Origin: Desulfobulbus sp. Tol-SR
GTDB lineage: Bacteria > Desulfobacterota > Desulfobulbia > Desulfobulbales > Desulfocapsaceae
Direction: 5' to 3'
Length of the DNA: 64,000 nucleotides
Assembly: GCA_000769715.1 (NCBI GenBank)
Contig: JROS01000084.1
Coordinates: 1 to 64,000, forward strand
The position numbers and the translations under genes were made by a program. The first letter of the stretch is position 1, and each line of letters starts with the position of its first letter. Positions 32,008-43,922 of the stretch are shown here, one piece after another. The notes below the pieces were generated by a model. It worked only from the letters and a program-made list of their open reading frames with translations, was not told the DNA's origin and made no database searches.

Positions 32008-33078
32008 ATGCATTTCCACAACGGCCGGATACCGGAGGAATACCGGCGTTATGTCGGGCGCAAGGTGGCCTTTCTCATCGTCCTGACCATCCTGCTGGCG
32101 GCCGCCCTGGTGGTCGCCGTCTCGCTCGGGGCCGCCAATGTGCCGGTTCCGGCGGTGATCAAGAGCCTGCTGGGGATGGAAACCACGAGGCAGACGGAGA
32201 TCATCGTCTGGAACATCCGTCTGCCCCAGGCCCTGGCCAGCATGGTGGCCGGGGCCGGCCTGGCGGTGGCCGGGGCGGCGATGCAGTCGATCCTCCGCAA
32301 CCCCCTCGGTTCCCCTTTCACCCTCGGCATCTCCCATGCCGCCGCCTTCGGCGCCGCTCTGTCGGTGATGCTGCTCGGCGGCGGCATCATGGGTTCGAAT
32401 GCGGTCGGGGCGATCCAGGTCACCAACCCCTGGCTGACCACCTTCTCGGCCTTTGTCTTCAGTATCGGTGCCGCCGCGGCCATCGTCGGGGTGGCCCGCC
32501 TGCGCGGTGCCACCCCGGAGGTCATGGTACTGACCGGGGTGGCCCTGGGGGCCTTCTTCACCGCCGGGACGATGTTGCTGCAGTTCTTCGCCGACGATGT
32601 CCAACTCGCCGCCATGGTTTTCTGGACCTTCGGCGACGCCGCCCGCGCCAGCTGGCGGGAGGTGGGTTACATGACGGCAGCCACCTTTGCCGTCGCCATC
32701 ATCTTTTTCGCCAACAGCTGGAACTACAACGCCATCGATGCCGGCGACGAAACCGCCAGAGGGCTTGGTATCCGGGTCGAATGGGTGCGGACCTCCGGGA
32801 TGTTGCTGGCCTCGGTGCTGACCGCGGTGATCATCAGCTTTCTCGGCATCATCGGTTTCGTCGGCCTGGTGGTACCGCACATGGTCCGCCGCCTCATCGG
32901 CGCCGACCACCGCTTCCTGCTGCCGGCATCGTGCCTCGGCGGCGCCCTGCTGCTCCTGGTCGCCGACACCGGCGCCCGGCTGCTGCTGGCGCCCCACGTC
33001 CTGCCGGTGTCGATTCTCACCGCCTTTGTGGGCGCCCCGGTTTTTCTCTGGCTGATCATCCGCGGAGGTCGAACATGA
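32008..33078 (+). CDS. FecCD-type ABC permease
   Basis: IIVWNIRLPQALASMVAGAGLAVAGAAMQSILRNPLGSPFTLGISHAAAFGA. Confidence 0.93.
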   Translation: MHFHNGRIPEEYRRYVGRKVAFLIVLTILLAAALVVAVSLGAANVPVPAVIKSLLGMETTRQTEIIVWNIRLPQALASMVAGAGLAVAGAAMQSILRNPLGSPFTLGISHAAAFGAALSVMLLGGGIMGSNAVGAIQVTNPWLTTFSAFVFSIGAAAAIVGVARLRGATPEVMVLTGVALGAFFTAGTMLLQFFADDVQLAAMVFWTFGDAARASWREVGYMTAATFAVAIIFFANSWNYNAIDAGDETARGLGIRVEWVRTSGMLLASVLTAVIISFLGIIGFVGLVVPHMVRRLIGADHRFLLPASCLGGALLLLVADTGARLLLAPHVLPVSILTAFVGAPVFLWLIIRGGRT

Positions 33079-33842
33079 TTCTCGATGCGCAACAACTGCA
33101 CTTCGCTTACAACGGGGTGGACGTCCTGAAGAAGATCGATTTCCGGGTCAGCCCCGGCGAGCTGCTGGCGATCCTCGGGCCGAACGGGGTCGGCAAGACG
33201 ACCCTGCTCAAGTGCATCAACACCATCCATCGCCCCCGGGCTGGGGCGATACTGGTGGAGGGTACGGACGTGCTGCGGATGCGGCCGAACGATATCGCCA
33301 CCCGCGTCGGCTACGTCGCCCAGAGAAGCGAGACCGCCCGCCTCACCGTCTTCGATGCGGTGCTGATGGGCCGCAAACCGCATATCCGCTGGCGCACCGC
33401 CCCCCGCGACCTGCAGATCGTCGAGGCGGCCATGCGCCATCTCCACCTCGAAGGCAAGACCCTGCGCCACATCGACCAGCTGAGCGGCGGCGAGCTGCAG
33501 AAGGTCTGCATCGCCCGGGCGCTGGTCCAGGAACCACGACTGCTGCTGCTCGACGAACCGACCAGCGCCCTCGACCTGAAGAACCAGATCGAGATCATGC
33601 GCCTGCTGCGCCATGTGGTCAGCGACCACGGGATCGCGGCGGTGATGACCATGCACGACCTCAACAAGGCCCTGCGGTATGCCGACACGATCCTGCTGCT
33701 GAAAGACGGCGAAATCCACAGTTATGTCCCGGCATCTCAGGTTACCGCGGCAATGATCGAGGCCGTCTACGGCCTGGCGGTGGAAATTCATCGCATAAAT
33801 GGTTATCCTCTGGTTGCACCACGGGAAGAACCGTCCCATTGA
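33075..33842 (+). CDS. FecE/BtuD-type ABC ATPase
   Basis: GPNGVGKTTLLKCINTI, LSGGELQKVCIARALVQEPRLLLLDEPTSALD. Confidence 0.93.
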   Translation: MILDAQQLHFAYNGVDVLKKIDFRVSPGELLAILGPNGVGKTTLLKCINTIHRPRAGAILVEGTDVLRMRPNDIATRVGYVAQRSETARLTVFDAVLMGRKPHIRWRTAPRDLQIVEAAMRHLHLEGKTLRHIDQLSGGELQKVCIARALVQEPRLLLLDEPTSALDLKNQIEIMRLLRHVVSDHGIAAVMTMHDLNKALRYADTILLLKDGEIHSYVPASQVTAAMIEAVYGLAVEIHRINGYPLVAPREEPSH

Positions 33843-33866
33843 CCAATATCAACAAGGAGTCCACAG

Positions 33867-34469
33867 ATGAGTTGTCAGATTGAACCGACGAAAATCGAGG
33901 CCACCATCGCCTTCCACGGCCACAGCTGCCCCGGCCTTGCCATCGGCATCCGCGCTGCCGAGATCGCCCTGCGGGAGCTGCCCGGCGTCGACCAGGCCGA
34001 CCTGGTCTGCGTCACCGAGACCGACATGTGCGGCGTCGACGCCATCCAGTTCCTCACCGGCTGCACCTACGGCAAGGGCAACCTGATCCACCGCGATTGC
34101 GGCAAGCTGGCCTTCTCCTTCCATGACCGCCGCAGCGGCCGGGGCTTCCGCCTGGTGTTCAACCAGCAGGCGCGGGGTGAACTGCATCGGGAGATGGTGG
34201 CACTGATGGGCAAGGGATTGCTGGCGGAGACCGAGCAGCAGCGCCTCCAGGCCCTGCGGGCCGAGATGCAGCAGCGATTGATGACCCTGCCCGCCGACGA
34301 GCTGTTCGCGATCCAGCCCCTCGACCAGGCCCCGCCCCGCCCGGCCCGGGTGCTGCAGAGCCTGGTCTGCGACGACTGCGGCGAGAGCACGATGGAATCG
34401 CGGACCCGCCGCTTCGCCGGCCGGACCCTGTGCATCCCCTGCTTCGCCCGGATCGAGCAGAAAATCTAG
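33867..34469 (+). CDS. FmdE-family protein
   Basis: IAFHGHSCPGLAIGIRAAEIAL; zinc finger CDDCGES...CIPCFARI. Confidence 0.88.
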   Translation: MSCQIEPTKIEATIAFHGHSCPGLAIGIRAAEIALRELPGVDQADLVCVTETDMCGVDAIQFLTGCTYGKGNLIHRDCGKLAFSFHDRRSGRGFRLVFNQQARGELHREMVALMGKGLLAETEQQRLQALRAEMQQRLMTLPADELFAIQPLDQAPPRPARVLQSLVCDDCGESTMESRTRRFAGRTLCIPCFARIEQKI

Positions 34470-34661
34470 ACCGCAGGGTCTCGGGAACAGGTATGAGTCG
34501 TGGGAGCGGCCCTCATAGAGGGGGCTGGCGGTCCTGAGGCCGGCGCAAGGGATTGTTTTGCTTTCTCCCGCCCGCTGCGGTATTTTCCGGTGACGACTAT
34601 CCGCCGCCGGCGGTCCTTGCCCCGGCGGCACCAGACCAACCGACCGACAGCCCAATTCCCT

Positions 34662-36048
34662 ATGCGCCCCATGCGAACCTGTGTCACCCCGGCCGGCCGT
34701 TTCCGCTACGGCATCCACAAACCCGCCTACTCCGTCGCCAACCTGCGCCGCGACAGCCGCGAGGAGCGGCTCGGCAGCGACGGCGCCGCCAACCCGGTCT
34801 ACAACACCGCCAATTTTCCGCCCGGCGACATACAGGTCGGCACCGCCGACTGGATCTTCGAGATCCCCAACCCCCTGCCGTTCAAAGGCACGACCTTCAT
34901 CGACAAGGAATGGGCCGACGCCAGCGCCGCGAATCCGGAAAGGATCCGGATCGCCGCCCCGCCCCCGGTCTCGTTGAGCGACACCTTGCGGGGCGCCGGC
35001 ACCGGCCCGGAGCTGATCGACCGCCTGCCGGCGCCGCTGCAACTGGCCCTGGCGACCACCTCGACCGACGAGGAGGACCTGATCCGCCTCGCCCGGTTGA
35101 GCTGCGCCCTGGAATTCGATGCCGCCGGCCAGCCGACCGGCCTCCGCTATGACCGGCGGCCGGATGGATCGCTGCGGCCGGTCATCCGCGATCACCTGCT
35201 GTTCGAGGCGGTCGCCAACAATCCCCGGCTGCCCGACAGCTACAAGATCGTCATGGTCATCCGCCCCGGAGCCCAGGGCCGGAGCGAGATCGTCGGCGAA
35301 TGGCCGGCCGACGGCGCCACCCACGTCTTCGAATACCTGCGGCGCAACTCCTACATCGCCGGCGGCCATTACGCCGCCAACATGGCCGACGACGCCATCC
35401 GCTACGCCGTCGCCGATCTGGGCCCCGGCGATATGCGGGCCCTGCGCCATCTCTACTACCAGCGGACCTATACCCGGCTGGCGGCCGAACTGGGGCTGGC
35501 GATCCCGGCCGCCCGGCGCAACCTGGCGCCGGACGAACTGGAGCAACTGCGGCCGGCCATCGGCCGGCAGCTCGAGACCGGCCGGACACCCGCCTCCTCG
35601 GCCACCCTGTGGGGCTGGAATTTCGGTTTCGATTACGCCCCGACCGGCTACCGGCTCCACGCCTCACACCAGCAGGTGCACCAGCAGTACGCCCTGCTCC
35701 CCGCCACGGTGGCCGCCTACAGCGCCGGCTGCGACCACCCTGAAGGCCATTTTGACGCCTTCGGCTGCGGCGACTTGATCGCCGGCCGACAGCTGCGTCA
35801 GGGATTCCCTCGATACCGGGATCCTGCTGGCCCAGAAGGCCTTGGCCGGCCTCGGGGCCCGGATGGTCACCTCGATCGAGTATCCGAAACGGCTTGGCGG
35901 CGGCGAGGATCGCAACCAGCCGCTGCTCTACGCCTTCCTGCCCCGGCTGCCGGAATCGCCCGGGGCCTTCAGCGAGGCGCAGCTGCGGTTCATCAACGGC
36001 CACTACCCCGAGGATTTCGCCGCCGTGTGCCGGCGCCGGCTCGGTTGA
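34662..36048 (+). pseudogene. Conserved hypothetical protein interrupted by frameshift (GCCG duplication)
   Basis: Frame 34500.. continues as 35842.. frame after ~35780; tandem GCCGGCCG at the break. Confidence 0.6.
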
Positions 36049-36425
36049 GGCAGTCAGAATCCGCCGGCCCGGTGATCGAGGGCCCGGTCCGGATCTCCGG
36101 CCAATCTGTGCCGCCAATATTTTCTTCCTTGTGGAAAATGCGGCCCCTGGTGTACGTTTCGAATCCGGGAATGCCCTGCGGGAAGGGAGGAATCTTCTCC
36201 AGGTCAATCAGAGATCGGTACGCAGCAGCATCCACAGGCGCCATGCACGTCTCCCCGTGGTGTCAGGAAAGCGGGATGATCCCGGTCGGATAAGGGGATC
36301 ATCGCGCCCATATCATGGTACATTCCCGTACGTCCTGTTTTCAGGCCACCTTGCGGTCGTCACGGTCACCCGGACGCGTCGACGTCCTGCAGGGGCTCAG
36401 CATATCGCATGTAATGGAGTAATCG

Positions 36426-37652
<1,227 letters not shown>

Positions 37653-37696
37653 TCCGGCCTTCCCGATTTCCCGGATTTCAGATACAGGTGACAGCC

Positions 37697-38461
37697 ATGC
37701 AGCTTGAAGAGACACTGAAGAAACGACGGCAGGAGAAGGACATCCTGCTGATGACCCATCTGGTCCTCGGCTATCCCTCCTTTGAGGTCAATCGCACAAT
37801 CATCCGCCAGATGGTCGACAACGGGGTCGACTGCATCGAGATGCAGATCCCCTTCTCCGAACCGATGGCCGACGGCCCGGTCATCCTCAAGGCCAACCAG
37901 GACAGCATCGCCGCCGGCACCACCGTCGCCGCCTGTCTCGAATTCGGCAGGGAGATGGCCGCCAGTTACGATATCCCCTTCCTGTTCATGACCTATTACA
38001 ACATCATCTTCAAATACGGTGAGGAACGGTTTCTCGATGCGGCGAAGGCGGCGGGAATCACGGGGCTGATCATCCCCGATCTGCCGCCGGAGATGGGCGG
38101 GGAATTCATGACGATGGCCAGGGACCGGGGGATCGCAGCAATCCTCATCTTCGCCCCGACCTCAACCGACGAGCGGATGGGGGAACTGAACCACTGGGCC
38201 GCCGGTTTCGTCTACTGTGCCGCCCGGCGCGGGGTGACGGGAAAGAAATCGGAGTTCGGCAGCGAGTTCTACGATTACCTGGCCCGCTGCCGTCGGGCGA
38301 CCAGCCTGCCGCTGGCGGTGGGTTTCGGCATCCAGAACCGGGAGGATGTCGCCGCCCTGATAGGTCGCGCCGACCTGGCGGTGATCGGATCCCGGACCAT
38401 CCGCCTCGTCGACGAGGAAGGCCCCGAGGCCGTCGGCCCCTTCATCGCCTCCCTGCGCTGA
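37697..38461 (+). CDS. trpA: Tryptophan synthase alpha chain
   Basis: VDCIEMQIPFSEPMADGPVILKANQDSI; LIIPDLPPEM. Confidence 0.9.
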   Translation: MQLEETLKKRRQEKDILLMTHLVLGYPSFEVNRTIIRQMVDNGVDCIEMQIPFSEPMADGPVILKANQDSIAAGTTVAACLEFGREMAASYDIPFLFMTYYNIIFKYGEERFLDAAKAAGITGLIIPDLPPEMGGEFMTMARDRGIAAILIFAPTSTDERMGELNHWAAGFVYCAARRGVTGKKSEFGSEFYDYLARCRRATSLPLAVGFGIQNREDVAALIGRADLAVIGSRTIRLVDEEGPEAVGPFIASLR

Positions 38462-38532
38462 CCCCTTACCCCCGGGCGCCCGCACCCGCTTCGGACGTCC
38501 CGCCACAGCCGGTTGCGTCTCCCATCTCCAGA

Positions 38533-39951
38533 TCAGTGCTGCTCCTGGTAATCCGGAGTGGCATTGCGGCGCCAGTGGGGGTGGGTGATCCCCAGTTTGT
38601 TGATCTTGTAATTCAGGGCCCGGGGACTGATCCCCAGCTTACCGGCGGCGTTTTTCTGCACCCAGAGACATTCCTCGAGTGCCTTGAGGATAAGATCACG
38701 TTCCTGATTGGCGAGGGAGTTGGTCACCCCGGCAGCGCTCCCGGTCACAACCGTCGCCCCCGGGGACGAGGGGAAAACGATGCCGCCCCTGGCCACCGGC
38801 AGGGCCAGGTTTTCGGCATGAATCAGTTCGGCATCCTCGATGATCACCGCCCGCTCGATGGTATTGGCCATCTGGCGGATATTGCCGGGCCATTCATAGG
38901 CGACGATCTGGGCCATCGCCTCGTCGGTGAACCCCTGGATATGGCGACGCAGCGACTGACAGCTCTTCTGCAGCAGGGTCCTGGCCAGGGGCTCAAGACA
39001 TTGCCGGCGCTCTTTGAGCGAGGGCAGGCGGACGGGCAGGACATTGATCCGGTAGTACAGATCTTCCCGGAACAACCCCTTCTCCACCTGCCGCAGCAGA
39101 TCCCTGTTGGTGGCGGCAATGATGCGGACATCGGCATGGATGGTCTTGTTGCCGCCGACCCTTTCGAAGGACTTCTCCTCCAGCACCCGCAGCAGCTTGG
39201 TCTGCAATCCCATGCTCATCTCGCCGATCTCATCGAGAAAGATCGTGCCGCCGCTCGCCTGCTCGAAGCGGCCGATACGGAGCTTGTCGGCCCCGGTGAA
39301 CGACCCCTTTTCGTGGCCGAACAGCTCCGATTCGAGCAGATCGACCGGAATGTTGGCACAGTTGATCTTGACAAAGGGTTTTTTGCGGCGGGGGGAGTTG
39401 AAATGCACCGTGCCGGACAGAAAGCTCTTGCCGGTACCGGTGTCGCCGGTGATCAGGATCGTCGAATCCGTTTTGGCGAAACGCTCGAGACTCTTGAGGA
39501 TTTCCTTCATCTGCGGACTTTCGGCGATGACATCGTTGAAGTCGTAGACGATGTCCTGCTTGCGCCGATGATAGGCGATCTCGTTACGCTGGTCGCGAAT
39601 CTCGATGGCCCGGTCGACGGAGAGATTGATCCGCTCTTTCGACAGCGGATGCACCAGGAAGTCGCTGGCGCCGGCGTTGATCGCCTTGACGATCAGTTCC
39701 ACCCTTTCCGATTTGCTGGTGATGATGATCGGCAGGAACGGGTTCTTGCCGTGGACCTTCTCCAGCAGTCCCATCGACTGCCCCTCGGCCGAATCGATAT
39801 CGAGGAAGACCAGGTCGTACTGGCGTTCGTTGATCTCCTCTTGAAATTCGGCGGTATCCAGCGTACATGTCAGGACACATCGCTCCTCCAGGGCGGCGAC
39901 CGTGGCGGCAGCGGTATCTGGTGACGAATCGTAGATCAGAATCGTATTCAT
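38533..39951 (-). CDS. Sigma-54-dependent response regulator
   Basis: Receiver domain, GDTGTGKSFLSGTVH, ELFGHEKGSFTGA, Fis-type HTH. Confidence 0.93.
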   Translation of the reverse strand: MNTILIYDSSPDTAAATVAALEERCVLTCTLDTAEFQEEINERQYDLVFLDIDSAEGQSMGLLEKVHGKNPFLPIIITSKSERVELIVKAINAGASDFLVHPLSKERINLSVDRAIEIRDQRNEIAYHRRKQDIVYDFNDVIAESPQMKEILKSLERFAKTDSTILITGDTGTGKSFLSGTVHFNSPRRKKPFVKINCANIPVDLLESELFGHEKGSFTGADKLRIGRFEQASGGTIFLDEIGEMSMGLQTKLLRVLEEKSFERVGGNKTIHADVRIIAATNRDLLRQVEKGLFREDLYYRINVLPVRLPSLKERRQCLEPLARTLLQKSCQSLRRHIQGFTDEAMAQIVAYEWPGNIRQMANTIERAVIIEDAELIHAENLALPVARGGIVFPSSPGATVVTGSAAGVTNSLANQERDLILKALEECLWVQKNAAGKLGISPRALNYKINKLGITHPHWRRNATPDYQEQH

Positions 39952-40063
39952 AATCGCTGTACCGAGAATGTATCCAAAATTTCGATATCGTAATTCATAT
40001 TCTTTTTTATACTGGACAGGCTGACAAAATGCAAATAAAAGAAGTGAATTTCCGAATTGACCC

Positions 40064-40579
40064 ATGACCCCCCCGCCCGCCGCCGACACCCCCAAGGCCT
40101 TCAGTCCGCCTCCGGCCAGCGATGAACAGTGGATGCGTGTCGCGCTGGAGCAGGCGCGATCGGCGGCCGGACTCGGCGAGGTCCCGGTCGGGGCGGTCCT
40201 GACGGCCGGCGATGAACTGATCGCAACCGCCGGCAACAGCCCGATCGGCCTGTGCGACCCCACCGCCCACGCCGAAATCCTGGTCCTCCGCCGCGCCGCC
40301 GGCCGGATCGGCAACTACCGTCTCACCGGGACCACGCTCTATGTCACCCTCGAGCCCTGCCTCATGTGTATGGGGGCGATGATCCATGCCCGGGTCGACC
40401 GTCTCGTCTTCGGCGCCTTCGATCCCAAGACCGGGGCCGCTTTGTCGCGCTACCGGGTCGGCAGTGACGGTCGGCTCAATCACGATATTGAAATTACCGC
40501 CGGCATCCTTGAAGACGAGTGCTCGGCCCTGCTCCGGGACTTTTTCCGCCTTCGCCGCGATTGCGGCCGGTCGGCGTGA
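40064..40579 (+). CDS. tadA: tRNA-specific adenosine deaminase
   Basis: DPTAHAEILVLRRAA, TLEPCLMCMGAMIHARV. Confidence 0.94.
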   Translation: MTPPPAADTPKAFSPPPASDEQWMRVALEQARSAAGLGEVPVGAVLTAGDELIATAGNSPIGLCDPTAHAEILVLRRAAGRIGNYRLTGTTLYVTLEPCLMCMGAMIHARVDRLVFGAFDPKTGAALSRYRVGSDGRLNHDIEITAGILEDECSALLRDFFRLRRDCGRSA

Positions 40580-40688
40580 GTCCGCATCAGGTCTCGGTTT
40601 TTTTCACCCCCGGCGACTTTTTGATTGCCAAACGGGGCCCGACAGTATAGATAGTAGAGTCCACTTTGCGTCGAGTAATTCGATGCCT

Positions 40689-40774
40689 GGAGAGGTGACC
40701 GAGCGGCTTAAGGTGCACGCCTGGAACGCGTGTGTACGCAAGTACCGTGAGTTCGAATCTCACCCTCTCCGCCA
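40689..40774 (+). tRNA. tRNA-Ser(GGA), CCA encoded
   Basis: GGAGAGG...CCTCTCCGCCA acceptor, anticodon loop CTGGAAC, GTTCGAATC T-loop, long variable arm. Confidence 0.92.
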
Positions 40775-40794
40775 GTTCCGATTTCAGTTTGATA

Positions 40795-40888
40795 GCCGGG
40801 CCTTGTGCAACGGAGAATCACGAACCCCGCCAGGTCCGGGAGGAAGCAACGGTAGTGACACTCTTCGTGTGTTACAGGTAACCCGGCT
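40795..40888 (+). ncRNA. ffs: SRP RNA (4.5S)
   Basis: Core GGTCCGGGAGGAAGCAACGGTAG; complementary ends AGCCGGG/CCCGGCT; upstream of dnaX. Confidence 0.9.
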
Positions 40889-40938
40889 ATCATTTTTTCC
40901 ACTCCGCGAGTCCTCCCCGCCCCGGGCCACGGTACCGC

Positions 40939-42750
40939 ATGTCCTATCTTGTCCTCGCCAGAAAATCACGTCCCCAGACCTTCGCCGAGGTTGTCGGCCA
41001 GCGCCCGGTCGTCAAGACGCTGCAGAACAGCCTGGCCCGCGGGCGTGTCGCCCACGCCATCCTCTTTTCCGGGGTTCGCGGCGTCGGCAAGACCACCCTG
41101 GCCCGCTTGATGGCCAAGGCCATCAACTGCGAAGGCGAGACCGACCAGCCCCCCTGCAACCGCTGCCGCTCCTGCATCGAGATCACCGCCGGCAACGCCC
41201 TCGATCTCCATGAAATCGACGGCGCCTCGAACCGGGGCATCCAGGAAATACGGGAACTGAAAGACCGGATCCGTTTTCTGCCGACCTCCTCGCGATTCAA
41301 GATCATTATCATCGATGAAGTGCACATGCTGACCACCGAGGCCTTCAACGCCCTGCTGAAGACCCTCGAGGAACCGCCGGCCCATGTCTACTTCATGTTC
41401 GCCACCACCGAGCTGCACAAGATCCCGGTCACCATCCTCTCCCGCTGCCAGCAGTACGAGCTGAAGCGGATTCCGGCCGCCGAGCTGTCGGCCCACTTCC
41501 GCAAGCTCGCCGACTCCGAAGGCTTCGAGATCGAACCGGCGGCGCTGGCCCTGATCGTCCGCGAGGCCGAGGGTTCGGTCAGGGACGGCCTGAGCCTGCT
41601 CGACCAGGTCTTCTCGTTCGGTGAGCGGCTGATCCGTACCGAGGACGTCATCGAGGTCCTGGGGCTGGTCGACCGTCAGGCCCTGATGCGCCTGACCGCC
41701 GCCCTGCTCGACGGCGACCGGAGCACCGCACTCACCACGCTGGACGAGATCTATGCCTACGGGCTCGACATCAAGCGGTTTTCGGCCGACCTGATGGAGT
41801 ATTTCCGCACGCTGATCCTGTGCAAGGTCCCCGGCTGCGACCACCTCCTCGATCTGCCCGGAGAAGAACTCGCCGTCTTCAAGGAAACTGCGCAGAAATA
41901 CACGCTCGAGACCCTGCACCAGAAGCTGAACCTGCTGATGCAGGCTGTCGAGGAGATCCGCCACTCCAGCCAGCCCCGCCTGGCCCTGGAAACATCCTTT
42001 CTCAAGATCATCGAGGCGGGCAATGTCGTGGCCGTCACCACCCTGCTCGGCCACCTCGAGCAACTGCTGGGCCGCGAACCCGGAGCCACGGGTTCCCCAC
42101 CCCCGCCGTCAGTGGTGCCCCCGGCCGCATCGATTCCGCCTTCGACAGGTGCTTCCCGGCAATCACCCGCCGCCGCCCCATCCGCCCCGGTCACGACGCC
42201 CGATCCCACACCCGCTCCGTCATCCGCAGTGGTCGGCCCGGATGCGGCCCAGGCAGATACACCCCCGTCGCCGGCGGCAGAGGCTGAAAGCGGCACCCCC
42301 CCCCGCCGCGAAGAATCCCCGCCGATGCCACCGCCTGCGGCATCGATCGAGGTTCGTCCCCACGAGAAGGATATCCGCCGCGATTGGCTCGACTTCGTCA
42401 AGTATGTCCACAGCCACAAGGTGTGGATGGCGCAGGACCTGCAACGTGCCGATTCCATCCGCCAGGTCGACAAGGAAATCCGCCTCCATTACAACGACCC
42501 GGCCAATTGCGCTTTCCTGCGCCAGAAAGACAACCGCCTGCTGCTGACCGAATACGCCCTTGATTTTTTCCAGAAGGAGATCAAGATTCTATTCATCGTC
42601 CCCGACCAGCAGGACAACGCCGATGCCGTCGATGCCGAAACCCCGCAGTCCAAGCGGCAGCAGCTTGCCGGCGACCCGCTGGTCATCATGACCGCCGAGA
42701 TCTTCAGGGGCCAGGTCGGGGACATACGGGTGGGCCAGCAAAGCCGATAA
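40939..42750 (+). CDS. dnaX: DNA polymerase III gamma/tau
   Basis: MSYLVLARKSRPQTFAEVVGQ...GVRGVGKTTLARLMAKAINC. Confidence 0.96.
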   Translation: MSYLVLARKSRPQTFAEVVGQRPVVKTLQNSLARGRVAHAILFSGVRGVGKTTLARLMAKAINCEGETDQPPCNRCRSCIEITAGNALDLHEIDGASNRGIQEIRELKDRIRFLPTSSRFKIIIIDEVHMLTTEAFNALLKTLEEPPAHVYFMFATTELHKIPVTILSRCQQYELKRIPAAELSAHFRKLADSEGFEIEPAALALIVREAEGSVRDGLSLLDQVFSFGERLIRTEDVIEVLGLVDRQALMRLTAALLDGDRSTALTTLDEIYAYGLDIKRFSADLMEYFRTLILCKVPGCDHLLDLPGEELAVFKETAQKYTLETLHQKLNLLMQAVEEIRHSSQPRLALETSFLKIIEAGNVVAVTTLLGHLEQLLGREPGATGSPPPPSVVPPAASIPPSTGASRQSPAAAPSAPVTTPDPTPAPSSAVVGPDAAQADTPPSPAAEAESGTPPRREESPPMPPPAASIEVRPHEKDIRRDWLDFVKYVHSHKVWMAQDLQRADSIRQVDKEIRLHYNDPANCAFLRQKDNRLLLTEYALDFFQKEIKILFIVPDQQDNADAVDAETPQSKRQQLAGDPLVIMTAEIFRGQVGDIRVGQQSR

Positions 42751-42777
42751 CCACAGCAAACCATCAGATATACATTT

Positions 42778-43095
42778 ATGGATATCAATAACATCATGCA
42801 GCAGGCCCAGCAGATGCAGGGCAGGATTGCCAAGATCCAGCAGGATCTGGCCAAAATGGTCGTCACCGGCACCGCCGGCGGCGGGATGGTGCAGGCCAGT
42901 GTCACCGGCCTGGGCGAGGTTATTTCAGTGACCATCGAAAAACAGCTGCTTACCCCGGATGAGGCCGAACTGCTTCAGGATCTGATCACCGCCGCGATGA
43001 ACGACGGACTGCGCAAGGCCAAGGAAGCGGGGAAGAACGCCATGGGGCAACTCACCCATGGCGTCAATATCCCCGGATTGTCGAATCTTATCTGA
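42778..43095 (+). CDS. ybaB: YbaB/EbfC nucleoid-associated protein
   Basis: MDINNIMQQAQQMQGRIAKIQQDLAKM. Confidence 0.94.
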   Translation: MDINNIMQQAQQMQGRIAKIQQDLAKMVVTGTAGGGMVQASVTGLGEVISVTIEKQLLTPDEAELLQDLITAAMNDGLRKAKEAGKNAMGQLTHGVNIPGLSNLI

Positions 43096-43114
43096 ACCTC
43101 CGGATAGCACTCCC

Positions 43115-43717
43115 ATGCAGGTCGTCCCTCCTGCCTTAGACAGGCTGATCGAAAATCTGGCCCGGTTACCGGGCATCGGCAGGAAAACCGCCACCAGGCT
43201 CGCCCTCAATATCCTTCGGCGGCCGGCTTCGCAGGCTATTGAACTGGCTGCATCGCTGACCGCCCTGCACGGCGCGATCAAGCTCTGCTCCTGCTGCTTC
43301 ACCTTTTCCGAGACTGATCCCTGCGCCATCTGCGCCGATCCGAAACGCAACGGCGAGATCGTCTGCGTCGTCGAACAGTCCGGCGACCTGATGGCCATCG
43401 AAAAAACCGGTTCCTACCGCGGCCACTACCATATCCTCCATGGGGTGCTGTCACCGCTTGACGGTATCGGTCCCGAAGAGATCAAGGTCCGGGAACTGCT
43501 GGCGCGGGTGGCCAGCGGGGCCGTCAGGGAGGTGCTGATCGCCACCAGTTCGACCGTGCCCGGAGAGGCGACCGCCTCCTACCTGATCGACCGGCTTCAG
43601 GGGGCACCGATCCTCCTTACCAGGCTGGCCTGCGGCATCCCGATGGGCATGGATATCAAATATGCCGACAAACACACGCTGGCAAGGGCGATCGAAGGCC
43701 GGGCCAAGGCCCGGTAA
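43115..43717 (+). CDS. recR: Recombination protein RecR
   Basis: LPGIGRKTATRLALNIL; zinc finger CSCCFTFSETDPCAIC. Confidence 0.96.
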   Translation: MQVVPPALDRLIENLARLPGIGRKTATRLALNILRRPASQAIELAASLTALHGAIKLCSCCFTFSETDPCAICADPKRNGEIVCVVEQSGDLMAIEKTGSYRGHYHILHGVLSPLDGIGPEEIKVRELLARVASGAVREVLIATSSTVPGEATASYLIDRLQGAPILLTRLACGIPMGMDIKYADKHTLARAIEGRAKAR

Positions 43718-43842
43718 GGTTCCAATTTCTTCCGGTCTCTCCAATATTTTCCCTTGACAGATCCCTCGGTTTATTGGTATCTCAAGCAGGTTCAATGCTT
43801 CTGATCCCATACGTTCAGCGAAGCATCAAAGATAGCTTGAAC

Positions 43843-43917
43843 AGGCGCGTAGCTCAGTGGGAGAGCGCTACCTTGACGTGGTAGATGTCGTGGGTTCAAT
43901 CCCCTCCGCGCCTACCA
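43843..43917 (+). tRNA. tRNA-Val(GAC), CCA encoded
   Basis: AGGCGCG/CGCGCCT acceptor, loop TTGACGT, GGTTCAATC. Confidence 0.9.
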
Positions 43918-43922
43918 AATAG

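Noticed and set aside
33849-35660. 603-aa minus ORF
   Set aside because: Shadow ORF opposite FmdE and the conserved hypothetical gene; no recognisable domain.
40939-42750. Programmed frameshift in dnaX
   Set aside because: I saw no convincing A-rich slippery heptamer plus downstream stem.
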